Below, piece after piece: positions 27,381-35,651 of a stretch of 64,000 nt of DNA (positions are counted from its first letter, which is position 1; the number at the start of each line of letters is the position of its first letter). The notes beneath the pieces are model-generated. The model saw only the letters and a list, made by a program, of their open reading frames with translations. It was not told where the DNA came from and did no database searches. Both the position numbers and the translations under genes were made by a program. Source of the stretch: Azospirillum brasilense (GTDB lineage Bacteria > Pseudomonadota > Alphaproteobacteria > Azospirillales > Azospirillaceae); the NCBI RefSeq assembly GCF_007827815.1, contig NZ_VITH01000009.1, positions 62,001 through 126,000 on the forward strand, given 5' to 3'.

Positions 27381-29632
27381 AGCGGGGTGACGGTGCCGAA
27401 CTCCTGCCCGTAGGTGGCGCGGTCGGCGTAGGTCTCGTCGAAGAGATTGCGGACGTCGAGGCGCAGCGCCAGGTTGGCGTGCTCCGGCAGCCGGTGCTCC
27501 ACGAACAGGTTGGCCGTCTGATAGCCCTTCAGCGGCCGCTGCCCGGCCTGCACCTTGTCGTAATCGAGAACGAACTCCAGGTCGGCGCCCAGGGTCAGGT
27601 TCCAGGACTGCACGGTGTGGGCGCCGCCGACGGTGAAGACCTGCCCGATCGGTGTGGCGAGGTAGGTGCCCGTGTCGGAATCGGCGGGCAGCCCGTCGAT
27701 CTTGACGTCGATGTCGGCGTATTTGGCGCGGATGAAGCCGTTCGTCCAGGCGTAGCCGAGACCCAGCTCATAGCCTTCCGACCGCACGTCGCGGGCGAGG
27801 GTGGCGCTCGTGGCGGCGAAGCGCGCGGCGCGGGCGTCGTCCAGCTTGGTGCGGAAGATCCGGCCTTCCGCGGTGAAGCCCTCGTAACGGGCCTCCAGCC
27901 CGGCGGTGCTGTTGTAGGCCGTCACCGGGCGCGGGCCGGTGCCGTAGTTCCAGGCCGGGTTCATGATGTAGTTCTCGGCCATCTGGACGCCGCCCCAACC
28001 GCGGGACACACCGGCCTTGGCGGTCAGGAAACGGGGCAGCAGGTCGAACTCACCAGACAGATTGTGGCTGAGGCCGTGGTTGGTCCATTCCCGTCCGGTC
28101 GTCCCCTCGAAGGTCTGGCGGTCGCCGCGCAGGCCGAAGGACAGGCGCAGCCGCTCCATCGGTTCCAGCCGGGCCTGACCGTACAGGCCATTGTTGCGCG
28201 CCCGCTCGGTCGCGGTCATCGTCCGGTCCCGGTAGTTGGCGCGGTCCACATAGAAGTCAGTGCCCGCCGTGACGGTGCCGATCCGGAAGCCGAAGGTGTT
28301 TTCCAGCTTGCCGTTGAAGGAACTGGTCGCCCCCTTGCCCGGATAGCTCCCCGGCACGGTGCTGCTGCCGACCGGGCGGGTGAAGATCGGCGTCTCCACG
28401 TCGGTGCGGCCGTAGGCGAGCACCAGCTTGGGGTTCCACAGCTCCGTCGGCAGGGCGTCGGTGTAGGTGAAGACCATGTTCTGGCGGTCGAGCGTGTAGT
28501 CGCGCACGCGCGGCTCCCAGGCCGGGCGGCCGGCCAGCGACCCGATGTTCGCGCGGAAGGGCCGCGGCGCGTCGTCGTAGACCCGCTCGTAGCTGGCCTG
28601 GAAGCGGTGGCCGCTCTCCGTCTGCACCGCCGCCTTGCCGAGGCCGCTGACCACGTCCGTCTCGGTGCCGTCCACCTTGCGCCCGTTGCCCGCGGTGTAT
28701 TTGCCGCCCTTGCCGTAGGTCACGGTGCCCAGCGCCTCCAGCCCCTGGTGGCGCCCGAAGCCGGCGAGGTTGGTGGTCAGGCCGGAGCCGTTGCTGTTGA
28801 AGGTGGTCTTGCCGAAGCCGCCGATGCCGTCGCTCGCCAGGAAGTCGCTGGCGTCCTTGGTCTCGTAGGCGATGGAGCCGGCGAGCGCGCCCGGCCCGGC
28901 GTCGGCGGGGGCGACGCCGGCGTCCACCCGCGCCACCTTGAGCAGCGCCGGATCGATCAGCGTGGTGCCGTTGTGGTGGAAGACCTTGTTGTTTTGGCGG
29001 CTGCCGTCGATGGTGACCGCCAGATTGGTTTCCTCGACGCCGTTCACATAGACCTTCTGCGACATCGGCACGGAACTGCCCACGCGGATCGTCGGCTCGC
29101 CGGAGAAGACGTCGCGGAGGTCGCTGGGATTCTTGCGCTCCAGATCCTCCCTGGTGATGGTGACGGTGCCGTTTCCGCTGCCGGCGCCGGTCGAGGCGGT
29201 GACCGACACCGGCGCCAGCATTGTGGCGTCGCCGGTCGGGGCCGGAACCAGCGTCGCGGTGCCGGTGCCGGTCATGCGGTAGCCGACGCCCGTTGCGGAC
29301 AGCAGCGTGTCGAGCGCCTGGGCGGGCGTCATGCTGCCCGACACCGGGCGGGAGCTGCGCCCGGCGGCCAGATCGGCGGAATAGCCGATCTGCCAGCCGG
29401 TCTGGCGCGCAAAGGCGTCGAGCGCCGCGGGCAGGGGCTGTGGCGGCAGCGCGAAGGTCATCGTCTGAGCGGCGCCAGGGGCGGGAGCGGCCGGCTGGGC
29501 CAGGGACGGGGAGGGGAGGGCCAGGACGCCGCCGAGCGCGGTGGTCGCCATCAGGGCCAGGATCAGATGCCGGGCGGCGGTTCCCCGCGCGCATACCAAG
29601 AACTTGCCTGTCGAAACCGTCCGGCCTTCCAT
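27332..29632 (-). CDS. TonB-dependent outer membrane receptor with STN signalling domain
   Basis: A 766-residue outer-membrane receptor. After a signal peptide (cleavage near SLAQPA) comes the STN domain (about 60-115: FALPPQPLPAALDAFARQTG, VSGSMTPAQALDTLL), through which FpvA- and FecA-like receptors signal to FecR. A TonB-box-like APVSVTAS, the plug (ITREDLERKNPSDLRDVFSGEPTI) and the beta barrel ending in phenylalanine follow. The plug pattern resembles haem or haemoglobin receptors. It is downstream of fecR and fecI, so iron or haem uptake under surface signalling is likely. Confidence 0.92.
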   Translation of the reverse strand: MEGRTVSTGKFLVCARGTAARHLILALMATTALGGVLALPSPSLAQPAAPAPGAAQTMTFALPPQPLPAALDAFARQTGWQIGYSADLAAGRSSRPVSGSMTPAQALDTLLSATGVGYRMTGTGTATLVPAPTGDATMLAPVSVTASTGAGSGNGTVTITREDLERKNPSDLRDVFSGEPTIRVGSSVPMSQKVYVNGVEETNLAVTIDGSRQNNKVFHHNGTTLIDPALLKVARVDAGVAPADAGPGALAGSIAYETKDASDFLASDGIGGFGKTTFNSNGSGLTTNLAGFGRHQGLEALGTVTYGKGGKYTAGNGRKVDGTETDVVSGLGKAAVQTESGHRFQASYERVYDDAPRPFRANIGSLAGRPAWEPRVRDYTLDRQNMVFTYTDALPTELWNPKLVLAYGRTDVETPIFTRPVGSSTVPGSYPGKGATSSFNGKLENTFGFRIGTVTAGTDFYVDRANYRDRTMTATERARNNGLYGQARLEPMERLRLSFGLRGDRQTFEGTTGREWTNHGLSHNLSGEFDLLPRFLTAKAGVSRGWGGVQMAENYIMNPAWNYGTGPRPVTAYNSTAGLEARYEGFTAEGRIFRTKLDDARAARFAATSATLARDVRSEGYELGLGYAWTNGFIRAKYADIDVKIDGLPADSDTGTYLATPIGQVFTVGGAHTVQSWNLTLGADLEFVLDYDKVQAGQRPLKGYQTANLFVEHRLPEHANLALRLDVRNLFDETYADRATYGQEFGTVTPLYQPGRAFLLSASAQF

Positions 29633-29759
29633 TCCTCACAACTCCCGTCTGCGCTGGTGGCGGGGGCGTGATGACCGGCGTATGAACCGTGCCCCCTCTT
29701 TTCGGCAGACGCACGGGGGCGTGGCGTCTCACAAAAAAATCCCGAAAGAACGACAAACC

Positions 29760-30776
29760 CTATCGAAGCAGGATGAGTCCGGCAGGAAGCTCGGTCACGC
29801 GGGCTCCCACGACGTCGGCCAGCGAGCGGATTGCCGCCACGGGATCGTCCAGCCGGTAGTTTCCGCTGACCCGCGCGCCGGCCAGCCGGTCGCCGATCAG
29901 GACGATCGGTGCGCCGTGGTAACGCCGGAGCGTGTCGACGACCGCGGCGAAGGGCTGGTCGTGGAACACGCAGCGACCGTCCTTCCAGGCCAGCGCTTCC
30001 GCCGGGTCCGGGCGGGCGGGCGCCGACAGGCCGTCCACCGTGGCCGTCACCCGGTCACCCGGAACGAGAGACACCGTTTGCCCCGGCGCTTCCCTCCGGC
30101 TGACCGACACCCGCCCGCGCTCCAGGAAGACGGCGTCCTGCCCGCCGTCCGCCCGCACGGTGAAGGCGGTGCCGGTCACCTCCACCTCGCTGAAGCCGGC
30201 GGTGACGCGGAAGGGGTGGGCGGGGTCGCTGACCACGTCGAAGTAGGCCTGCCCGCGCAGCAGCCGGACGTGGCGCCGGCCCTCGGCGAAATCGAGCGCG
30301 ACCGCGGAGTCGGTGTCGAGGATCAGCCGCGACCGGTCGGGCAGGGCGACCTCCCGCCGCTCCCCGGCGGCGGTGCGGTGGTCGGCGGTCAGGCGGAGCG
30401 CCAATGTGGGCTGGAGATGGACGCCGATGGCCAGCAGCAGCGCGGCGGCGGCCAGCGAGGCCCGCCATCCGCCAAACCGCCCGGACCTCCGCCGCGTCGC
30501 GGACCGGATGGCCGACGGCGAAGGGGTCGCCTGCGGGAAATGGGCGAGCGTCGACGCCTGCTGGAGTTCGGGCATGCTTCCGAGCGACGACAGGCGATCG
30601 AAGGCAGCGGCGTGGCGCGGGTCGCGGTTCCGCCATGCCTGATAGGCGGCGCGGGCGTCTGGGTCCACGGGCGCGTCGAGAAGCGTCACGAACCAGGTGA
30701 GCGCCTCGTCCGTGATCGGATCCGCATGCCGGTAGGCCCCGGCATCCTGTCCGCCGCCTGCCTTGTCCTGCTCCAC
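29760..30776 (-). CDS. FecR-family anti-sigma factor / signal transducer
   Basis: A 338-residue inner-membrane protein. The N-terminal DUF4880-type region binds the sigma factor (ALTWFVTLLD, YQAWRNRDPRHAAAFDRL). One membrane helix follows (about 107-123) and then the periplasmic FecR domain (LPDRSRLILDTDSAVALDF, RGQAYFDV, EVEVTGTAFTVR). The C-terminal segment contacts the STN domain of the receptor. It is transcribed toward the receptor gene (127 bp gap) and divergently from fecI. Confidence 0.93.
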   Translation of the reverse strand: MEQDKAGGGQDAGAYRHADPITDEALTWFVTLLDAPVDPDARAAYQAWRNRDPRHAAAFDRLSSLGSMPELQQASTLAHFPQATPSPSAIRSATRRRSGRFGGWRASLAAAALLLAIGVHLQPTLALRLTADHRTAAGERREVALPDRSRLILDTDSAVALDFAEGRRHVRLLRGQAYFDVVSDPAHPFRVTAGFSEVEVTGTAFTVRADGGQDAVFLERGRVSVSRREAPGQTVSLVPGDRVTATVDGLSAPARPDPAEALAWKDGRCVFHDQPFAAVVDTLRRYHGAPIVLIGDRLAGARVSGNYRLDDPVAAIRSLADVVGARVTELPAGLILLR

Positions 30777-30900
30777 GCTGGCCTTCCACTCTTCCTGTGA
30801 TCGGACTCACGTAAGGTTGAGACGTTTCATCGCCCGCCGGGCCACAATCCGCAAACCGCAGCCCCCCGATGGTGATCGCTCCCGCACCCGTCCAACCGGC

Positions 30901-30931
30901 TTGACATCTGAAATTGAGAATCATTATCAAT
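30901..30931 (+). promoter_or_regulatory. fecI promoter overlapped by a Fur box
   Basis: TTGACA at 30901-30906 (perfect -35), a 17-base spacer, then TTATCA at 30924-30929. A 19-base Fur-box-like dyad, ATTGAGAATCATTATCAAT (30913-30931), overlaps the spacer and -10. The AATCATTATCA core matches the classic GATAATGATAATCATTATC box closely. Iron-bound Fur would block transcription of fecI, so the regulon opens only under iron limitation. The leader to the ATG at 31007 is about 70 bases. Confidence 0.78.
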
Positions 30932-31006
30932 TTCGGCGTTGCAAGGCCGCCGATGTCGCACCGACCGCGGTGGTGTCTCCTCCGCCGTCGTACCGACAGG
31001 GCTATC

Positions 31007-31555
31007 ATGTCCGCAAGCCTGATTGCGATCTATCTCGATCACCGCCGCTCGTTGTTCGGGTGCGCGATGAAGATCGTTCGCGATTTTCAGATTGCCGAGG
31101 ACGTGCTGCAGGAAAGCTACCTGCGCGCCTGCAAGGCGGTGGAGAGGGGACCCATCGACAACGTCGGGGCTTTTCTTCACCGGACGGTCCACAACCTCGC
31201 GCTGGACCATCTCCGGCGCTGCCGGACCCAGGAGCGGTTCGAAGCCGGCCCGGCGGACACCGCCGAGGCGCTGGGCATCGCGTCGGAAACCCCGTCGGCG
31301 GAGGAGCGCCTGCTGCACCGCGAGCGGGTGTCGTGCTTCATGGACGCTCTCGACCGTCTGCCGGCGCGGGCCCGTCAGGTGTGGCTCCTGAACCGGGTCG
31401 AGGGCCTGTCCTATCCCCAGATCGCCGCCCATCTGGGCGTGTCGCCGGGCACGGTCTTCAACGACATGAAACTGGCGATGGGCCATTTCGTGGACGCCAT
31501 GGCGCGCCGCGACCGCTCCGGAGCCACCGCTGCCCGGCCCGGCGGGACACTCTAG
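31007..31555 (+). CDS. ECF sigma factor, FecI type
   Basis: A 182-residue extracytoplasmic-function sigma factor. Region 2 is SLIAIYLDHRRSLFGCAMKIVRDFQIAEDVLQESYLRA and region 4 is LPARARQVWLLNRVEGLSYPQIAAHLGVSPGTVFNDM, both typical of FecI/PvdS relatives. It should direct transcription of the adjacent receptor gene once FecR releases or activates it. The start at 31007 is preferred because the longer frame would begin inside the Fur box. Confidence 0.92.
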   Translation: MSASLIAIYLDHRRSLFGCAMKIVRDFQIAEDVLQESYLRACKAVERGPIDNVGAFLHRTVHNLALDHLRRCRTQERFEAGPADTAEALGIASETPSAEERLLHRERVSCFMDALDRLPARARQVWLLNRVEGLSYPQIAAHLGVSPGTVFNDMKLAMGHFVDAMARRDRSGATAARPGGTL

Positions 31556-31674
31556 CCGCGAGAACACGCTCCCGAGCGGAAAGGGGGGGCCGAACCCCGG
31601 AGCACGGTAAGCCGATGCACGAATCCGGTGTTGGGTGTATGCATGACGGGTGTTTGTGTAAGTTGTCGCAAAAA

Positions 31675-31696
31675 TTCCATAAGGTGTCTTATGGAA
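31675..31696. promoter_or_regulatory. Perfect 9-bp inverted repeat in an AT-rich leader
   Basis: TTCCATAAG, GTGT, CTTATGGAA, about 137 bp upstream of the unrecognised 303-residue gene. It sits in a conspicuously AT-rich patch (31660-31745). It may be an operator or an RNA hairpin. The following AAATATAC has no T-run, so a terminator on the plus strand is unlikely. Confidence 0.5.
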
Positions 31697-31832
31697 AATA
31701 TACTGGCACAACTACCCATGAGGGTTTTTGTGTGGTATGTTCTCAATCCAGCGATGCGGGTTTGGCGATGTAGGCCTGGGACCGTGTTTCCGCGTCGTCA
31801 CTCATCGAAGCTGGCAACAAGGATCGGGACTC

Positions 31833-32744
31833 ATGAGCGTCATCAACGCTGCGGGTTCGCAAGCGGGCTTCCTTCGTCCGATTCGTCCGAACCCCGGCCC
31901 AGCCACGGACGTGTTTGCAAAGAAAGCGGACAACGCCACGACTGGTTTCAGACCAGCCTCCACGGTCGAGCTGTCGGATCGCGCCAAGGCGCTGCTGGCG
32001 AAAGCCGAGCATGAGAGCGCTGTTGCCAGCCGGCTTGCGGCGCATCTGGCCGGAGGCGGCCGCAATCCGGCGGCTCCCATGCCCCCTCTCGACGCGACAC
32101 AATGGACCGACACCGATGGCGTGTCCTCGAAACCATCCGCGTCGAAGCAAGCGTTGGAGAGCATCGCCGCCGTCAAGGAATGGGCCAAGTCGGACGTCTT
32201 CCGGAACGCCGCCAACGCCGTTGCCGATGATCAGGTCCGACCCCTGGTTCGCGACGGCCGGCTTTCCCAATTGCCTGCCCTCGATGACGACCAGTTGAAT
32301 CAGTTGAGCGAGGCGGAACGGAACGTCTACGGCACGGTCCGGTCTCTCCAGGGGCTCTATGACGGCATGCCGAAAACGATGGACCAAGCCCTGGCCGACC
32401 GGAAGGCGGTGGTGCTCGAAGCCTATCCGGATGAAATCAACCGCATGAGAAGCGGCCTCGCCTCCGGCTCCCTGAAGAAGGAGGATGGCTGGGAGGACAT
32501 CATCGCCAGCCGCGAGTCCGAACTTGCCGCGGCCCGGCAAGGCACGATGACAATACACGCCGTGAACGACTCGAACCTTGTGCAGTCCAAGGGCGAGTTC
32601 ACGGTCGCCCGCGACGGCAATGGCTGGAGCGCCCGTGGGATCACGGTGAACGGCAACGCCGCCGCCTTGCAGGAGACGTTCGGCACAAGGAACATGCAGG
32701 TCGGGTCCAGCCCCTACACCGGCGACTATGTGATCACTTGGTAA
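31833..32744 (+). CDS. Hypothetical protein, 303 residues
   Basis: I do not recognise this protein. It has no signal peptide, membrane helix or cysteine. The N-terminal 110 residues look disordered and contain VELSDRAKALLAKA, a phrase I associate loosely with short motifs in alphaproteobacterial hypothetical and flagellum-linked proteins. A helical middle follows (about 110-240). The C-terminal 60 residues read like a small beta domain (EFTVARDGNGWSARGITVNG). The ATG at 31833 has AAGGATCGGG upstream. Both the gene and its leader are visibly less GC-rich than their surroundings. It lies alone between the fecI and cysE units, which suggests acquisition or a specialised, possibly secreted, role. 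Confidence 0.75.
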   Translation: MSVINAAGSQAGFLRPIRPNPGPATDVFAKKADNATTGFRPASTVELSDRAKALLAKAEHESAVASRLAAHLAGGGRNPAAPMPPLDATQWTDTDGVSSKPSASKQALESIAAVKEWAKSDVFRNAANAVADDQVRPLVRDGRLSQLPALDDDQLNQLSEAERNVYGTVRSLQGLYDGMPKTMDQALADRKAVVLEAYPDEINRMRSGLASGSLKKEDGWEDIIASRESELAAARQGTMTIHAVNDSNLVQSKGEFTVARDGNGWSARGITVNGNAAALQETFGTRNMQVGSSPYTGDYVITW

Positions 32745-32768
32745 ACCCGCCCGCTGCGCGGATGGGGC

Positions 32769-32791
32769 TGCCTGAGTGGGCAGGCAATTTT
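32769..32791 (+). terminator. Possible weak terminator after the 303-residue gene
   Basis: TGCCTG, AGTGGG, CAGGCA forms a 6-bp stem followed by ATTTT, 25 bp after the stop codon. It is short but has the right form and place. Confidence 0.4.
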
Positions 32792-32950
32792 CACAGCGTG
32801 GAAATGTGCAAAAATTCGTAGTGGCCCTTCATTTCCCACGACATGGCTCCCCTTCCGGAAAGCGGCGTGCTAGGCTTTCATCCGGCCTGTTGAAAGGCCC
32901 ATGACCGGACCGACGGCCGGACCGGTCGGGAACATCAGGACAAGCCTACC

Positions 32951-33835
32951 ATGAATCACATCGTCGCCCCCTGCTTTCAGGATCGGGGCCTCAAGGACCA
33001 GAACCTCAAGGGGTTGGACCACCCGGAATCGCCCCTTCTGGAGGGCGTCGACGGCATGTGGGCGATGCTGCGTGCCGAGGCGGAGAACGTCGTTGTCAAG
33101 GAGCCGTGGCTGCGCCCCTTCATCGACACCGCCATCCTGCTGCACCATGACTTCCCGTCGGCGCTGGGCAGCCTGCTGGCGCGCAAGCTGGGCGACTCCT
33201 ACATCTCCGCCGACCAGCTCGCCATGCTCGTGCGCTCGGCGGTCGCCGACGCGCCCTGCATCGTCGAGGAGGCCTGCTCCGACCTCCAGGCCATCTGCAC
33301 GCGCGACCCGGCAGCCGACAATTGCCTGACGCCGTTCCTCTACTACAAGGGCTTCCACGCGCTGGAATGGCACCGCATCGGCCACTGGCTGTGGCGGCGC
33401 GAGCGGCGCGACCTCGCCCACTTCCTGCAAAGCCGGGTATCGGAAGTGTTCGCGGTGGACATCCACCCGGCGGTCCCGGTCGGGCGCGGCGTCTTCATCG
33501 ACCACGGCACCGGCGTGGTGATCGGCGAGACCGCGGTGGTCGGCAACGACGTGTCGATCCTTCAGGAGGTCACGCTCGGCGGCACCGGCAAGGAGCATGG
33601 CGACCGCCACCCGAAGGTGCGCGACGGTGTCCTACTGTCCGCCGGGGCCAAGATTCTGGGCAACATCGAGATCGGCAGCCGCGCCAAGGTCGGAGCCGGC
33701 AGCGTGGTGCTGAAGGACGTGCCGCCCTGCGCCACCGTGGTCGGCGTCCCGGCGCGGATCGTCGGCTGGTGCCGCGACACGGTGCCGGCCCTTGCCATGG
33801 ACCAGACGGTGCCGGAGCCGGAGTATCACATCTGA
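32951..33835 (+). CDS. cysE: Serine O-acetyltransferase
   Basis: A 294-residue enzyme that acetylates L-serine with acetyl-CoA to give O-acetylserine, the precursor of cysteine. The N-terminal helical region is followed by the left-handed beta-helix of hexapeptide repeats (VDIHPAVPVGRGVFIDHGTGVVIGE). The catalytic DH pair (FIDHGTG) and GGTGKEHGDRHPKV are the classic CysE signature. It ends with a flexible C-terminal tail like that which binds cysteine synthase in other species. It is a single gene with convergent neighbours. Confidence 0.95.
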   Translation: MNHIVAPCFQDRGLKDQNLKGLDHPESPLLEGVDGMWAMLRAEAENVVVKEPWLRPFIDTAILLHHDFPSALGSLLARKLGDSYISADQLAMLVRSAVADAPCIVEEACSDLQAICTRDPAADNCLTPFLYYKGFHALEWHRIGHWLWRRERRDLAHFLQSRVSEVFAVDIHPAVPVGRGVFIDHGTGVVIGETAVVGNDVSILQEVTLGGTGKEHGDRHPKVRDGVLLSAGAKILGNIEIGSRAKVGAGSVVLKDVPPCATVVGVPARIVGWCRDTVPALAMDQTVPEPEYHI

Positions 33836-33866
33836 CGGAACCGGCGGATTCCGGGCCGAACATCCT

Positions 33867-34055
33867 TCAGGGAAAGAAGATCTCCTCGATGGTCAGGCCG
33901 AACGTCCGGGCGATGGCGAAGGCCAGCGGAAGGCTGGGGTCGTAGCGCCCATTCTCGATCGAATTGACCGTCTGGCGGGACACCTGAAGGCGCTCCGCCA
34001 GCTCACTCTGGCTCCAGCCGCGGGCCGTGCGGATGTCTTTCACCGCGTTTCTCAT
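33867..34055 (-). CDS. Small Cro/CI-type HTH regulator
   Basis: A 62-residue DNA-binding protein consisting of just an HTH domain: KDIRTARGWSQSELAERLQVSRQTVNSIENGRYDPS, ending in IEEIFFP, as in the YozG/YgzD-like family. The start MRNAVKD at 34055 overlaps the stop of the upstream membrane-protein gene (ATGA), which decides it over the longer frame. Such pairs of membrane protein and mini-repressor are widespread. It probably autoregulates through the repeats at 34469-34511. Confidence 0.9.
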   Translation of the reverse strand: MRNAVKDIRTARGWSQSELAERLQVSRQTVNSIENGRYDPSLPLAFAIARTFGLTIEEIFFP

Positions 34056-34432
34056 CGGTAGCGCCACTGGGCGATGCACACCCCGACGACCCACAACACC
34101 GCCATGAGCGGCCAGACATGGAAGGCGCGCAGTTCCGGCGCGCCGGCACCTTCCGCAAAGCCCCAGGCGAAGGTCGCCAACGCCGTGCCCGTGAAGGACA
34201 GGGCGATCGCGTCGAACTGGATGCGGCGCTGAAACTCATCCATTCGCCGCAGCCCACGCAAGACCGTCCAGGCGACGGCGACCGTGCCGAGGATCGGCAA
34301 AAGCGCGAGCGCCATTTTCATCGCGCCTTCCGGTTGGAGTAACCGGGCCGCCGCGTTGGCGCCGAGCAGAAGCGCCGCGTAGAGAGCCAGAGCCCCGGAC
34401 AATTCGACGCCGTAGCGCTTGATGCTGAACAT
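34052..34432 (-). CDS. Small membrane protein paired with an HTH regulator
   Basis: A 126-residue protein with four predicted membrane helices (about 10-32, 38-60, 75-95, 105-122). A conserved cytoplasmic loop, RRMDEFQRRIQFDAIALSF, is characteristic of small membrane proteins encoded next to YozG-like repressors. The biochemical role is unknown. It is the first gene of a two-gene operon behind a good promoter. Confidence 0.85.
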   Translation of the reverse strand: MFSIKRYGVELSGALALYAALLLGANAAARLLQPEGAMKMALALLPILGTVAVAWTVLRGLRRMDEFQRRIQFDAIALSFTGTALATFAWGFAEGAGAPELRAFHVWPLMAVLWVVGVCIAQWRYR

Positions 34433-34468
34433 CCCCCGCCCCTTACCATTCCGCCCAATGACAAGGAA

Positions 34469-34511
34469 GCTTTACATACGACGCCTTACCACTGTCAAGC
34501 ATGCTTTACAT
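34469..34511 (-). promoter_or_regulatory. Promoter with two direct repeats, probable HTH operator
   Basis: On the minus strand ATGTAAAGC occurs twice, at 34511-34503 and 34477-34469, 34 bp apart start to start. A perfect TTGACA -35 box lies between them (34498-34493), and the second repeat covers the expected -10 region (TAAAGC). A regulator bound to both copies would clamp the promoter. The 62-residue HTH protein of the same operon is the obvious candidate. Confidence 0.55.
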
Positions 34512-34531
34512 CGCCTCGCACCGGACCACGA

Positions 34532-35467
34532 TCAGGCCGGTCGGACGACGGGACCGCTCCGGAACTCCGGAGCGGTCATCTCCTCGCGGGTCAGGGCGAT
34601 GAACAGGTCCACCACCGGGCTCTTGGAGCGGTTGGCGTCGAAGGCGACCTGGAAGGGCGCCTGATAGGACAGCACCTTCGGCAGCAGAATCCGCAGCCGC
34701 CCGGCCTTGACGTAGGGGGCCGCGTAATGGTCCGGCAGATAGCCGGCGTAGGCGCCGGACAGGATCAGCCGTGCCGCCCCCTCCATGTCGCTGACCGTCG
34801 CCTTGGGCGTTGAAATGGCGAAGATCTTCAGGTCGCGCGATCCCCAATAGCTGCGCGCGACCAGCCGGTAGCGGCGGATCTCGTCCAGGTCGATGGCCTC
34901 GTCCGGCAGGGTGAACAGCGGGTGCCCGTCCGCCACGCAGAAGTGGATCGTCTCGTTGTAGAGGTCCTGGTAGGACAGGCTCGGCACGATGCGCGGAAAG
35001 CTGGCAATGGCGAGTTGCAACTGCCCGCCGATGACGTCGCGCAGCAGTTCGTTCGGCGGGCGCACGTTGATGATCAGCGAGACCTCCGGTGCCGCCTCGG
35101 TGAAGCGGGCGAAGACGCGCTCCAGCGGGGCGCGCGGGTCGGTCAGCGTGTTGTCGACCAGCCCGACCGCCAGCGTGCCGGTCAGCCGCTCGCGCAGGCC
35201 GCGCACCCGCCCGCGGAAGCGGTCCAGCGAGTCGAACACGCGCCGCGCCTCGTCATAGACCGCCTGCCCTTCCGGGGTGAGCTGGAATCCCGACCGTCCC
35301 CGCCGGCACAGCCGCAGGCCCAACCGGGTCTCCAGATCGGCGAAATGGGTGGAGATGGTGGACAGCGACAGGTTCAGTTCGCTCTGCGCCGCACTGAATC
35401 CGCCGGCCTCGACGATGGTCATGAACAACCGCAACAGGCGCAGATCCACGGTTTCCAGCTGAATCAT
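34532..35467 (-). CDS. LysR family transcriptional regulator
   Basis: A 311-residue LysR-type regulator. The N-terminal winged helix is VDLRLLRLFMTIVEAGGFSAAQSELNLSLSTISTHFADLETRLG, and an effector-binding domain (about 95-300) follows. The start at 35467 (MIQLETVDL) was chosen because the longer frame runs through the operator dyad and the divergent promoter. It diverges from the polyamine-type ABC operon and should control it in response to a substrate or intermediate. Confidence 0.92.
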   Translation of the reverse strand: MIQLETVDLRLLRLFMTIVEAGGFSAAQSELNLSLSTISTHFADLETRLGLRLCRRGRSGFQLTPEGQAVYDEARRVFDSLDRFRGRVRGLRERLTGTLAVGLVDNTLTDPRAPLERVFARFTEAAPEVSLIINVRPPNELLRDVIGGQLQLAIASFPRIVPSLSYQDLYNETIHFCVADGHPLFTLPDEAIDLDEIRRYRLVARSYWGSRDLKIFAISTPKATVSDMEGAARLILSGAYAGYLPDHYAAPYVKAGRLRILLPKVLSYQAPFQVAFDANRSKSPVVDLFIALTREEMTAPEFRSGPVVRPA

Positions 35468-35518
35468 CGCCACGACGCCGCCCTCCCCTGCCCCGCCCGC
35501 CGCGTCCGGCACGCCCCA

Positions 35519-35540
35519 TACTTCGACCCGGATCGAAGTA
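35519..35540. promoter_or_regulatory. Dyad between lysR-type gene and ABC operon
   Basis: TACTTCGA, CCCGGA, TCGAAGTA: perfect 8-base arms. It contains a T-N11-A arrangement as expected for a LysR-box. It is 52 bp from the regulator start and 112 bp from the divergent binding-protein gene, a normal activation-site geometry. Confidence 0.65.
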
Positions 35541-35651
35541 AGATACAAAACTTTCTGATTTTCGGGCAACGGCGCCGGGGGTCTAATGATCGCAGGCCAC
35601 AATGCTGGCCTCACGAACAGATAAGCTCGTCCGCAAGGAAAGGTCGCATCC

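Noticed and set aside
29700-29760. A-run near 29735 as terminator of fecR
   Set aside because: Gives a T-run on the minus strand, but no stable stem precedes it, and fecR and the receptor are probably co-expressed.
31628-32014. Cys-rich plus-strand frame starting in the AT-rich leader
   Set aside because: GTG start without ribosome site, runs out of frame into the 303-residue gene, no similarity pattern.
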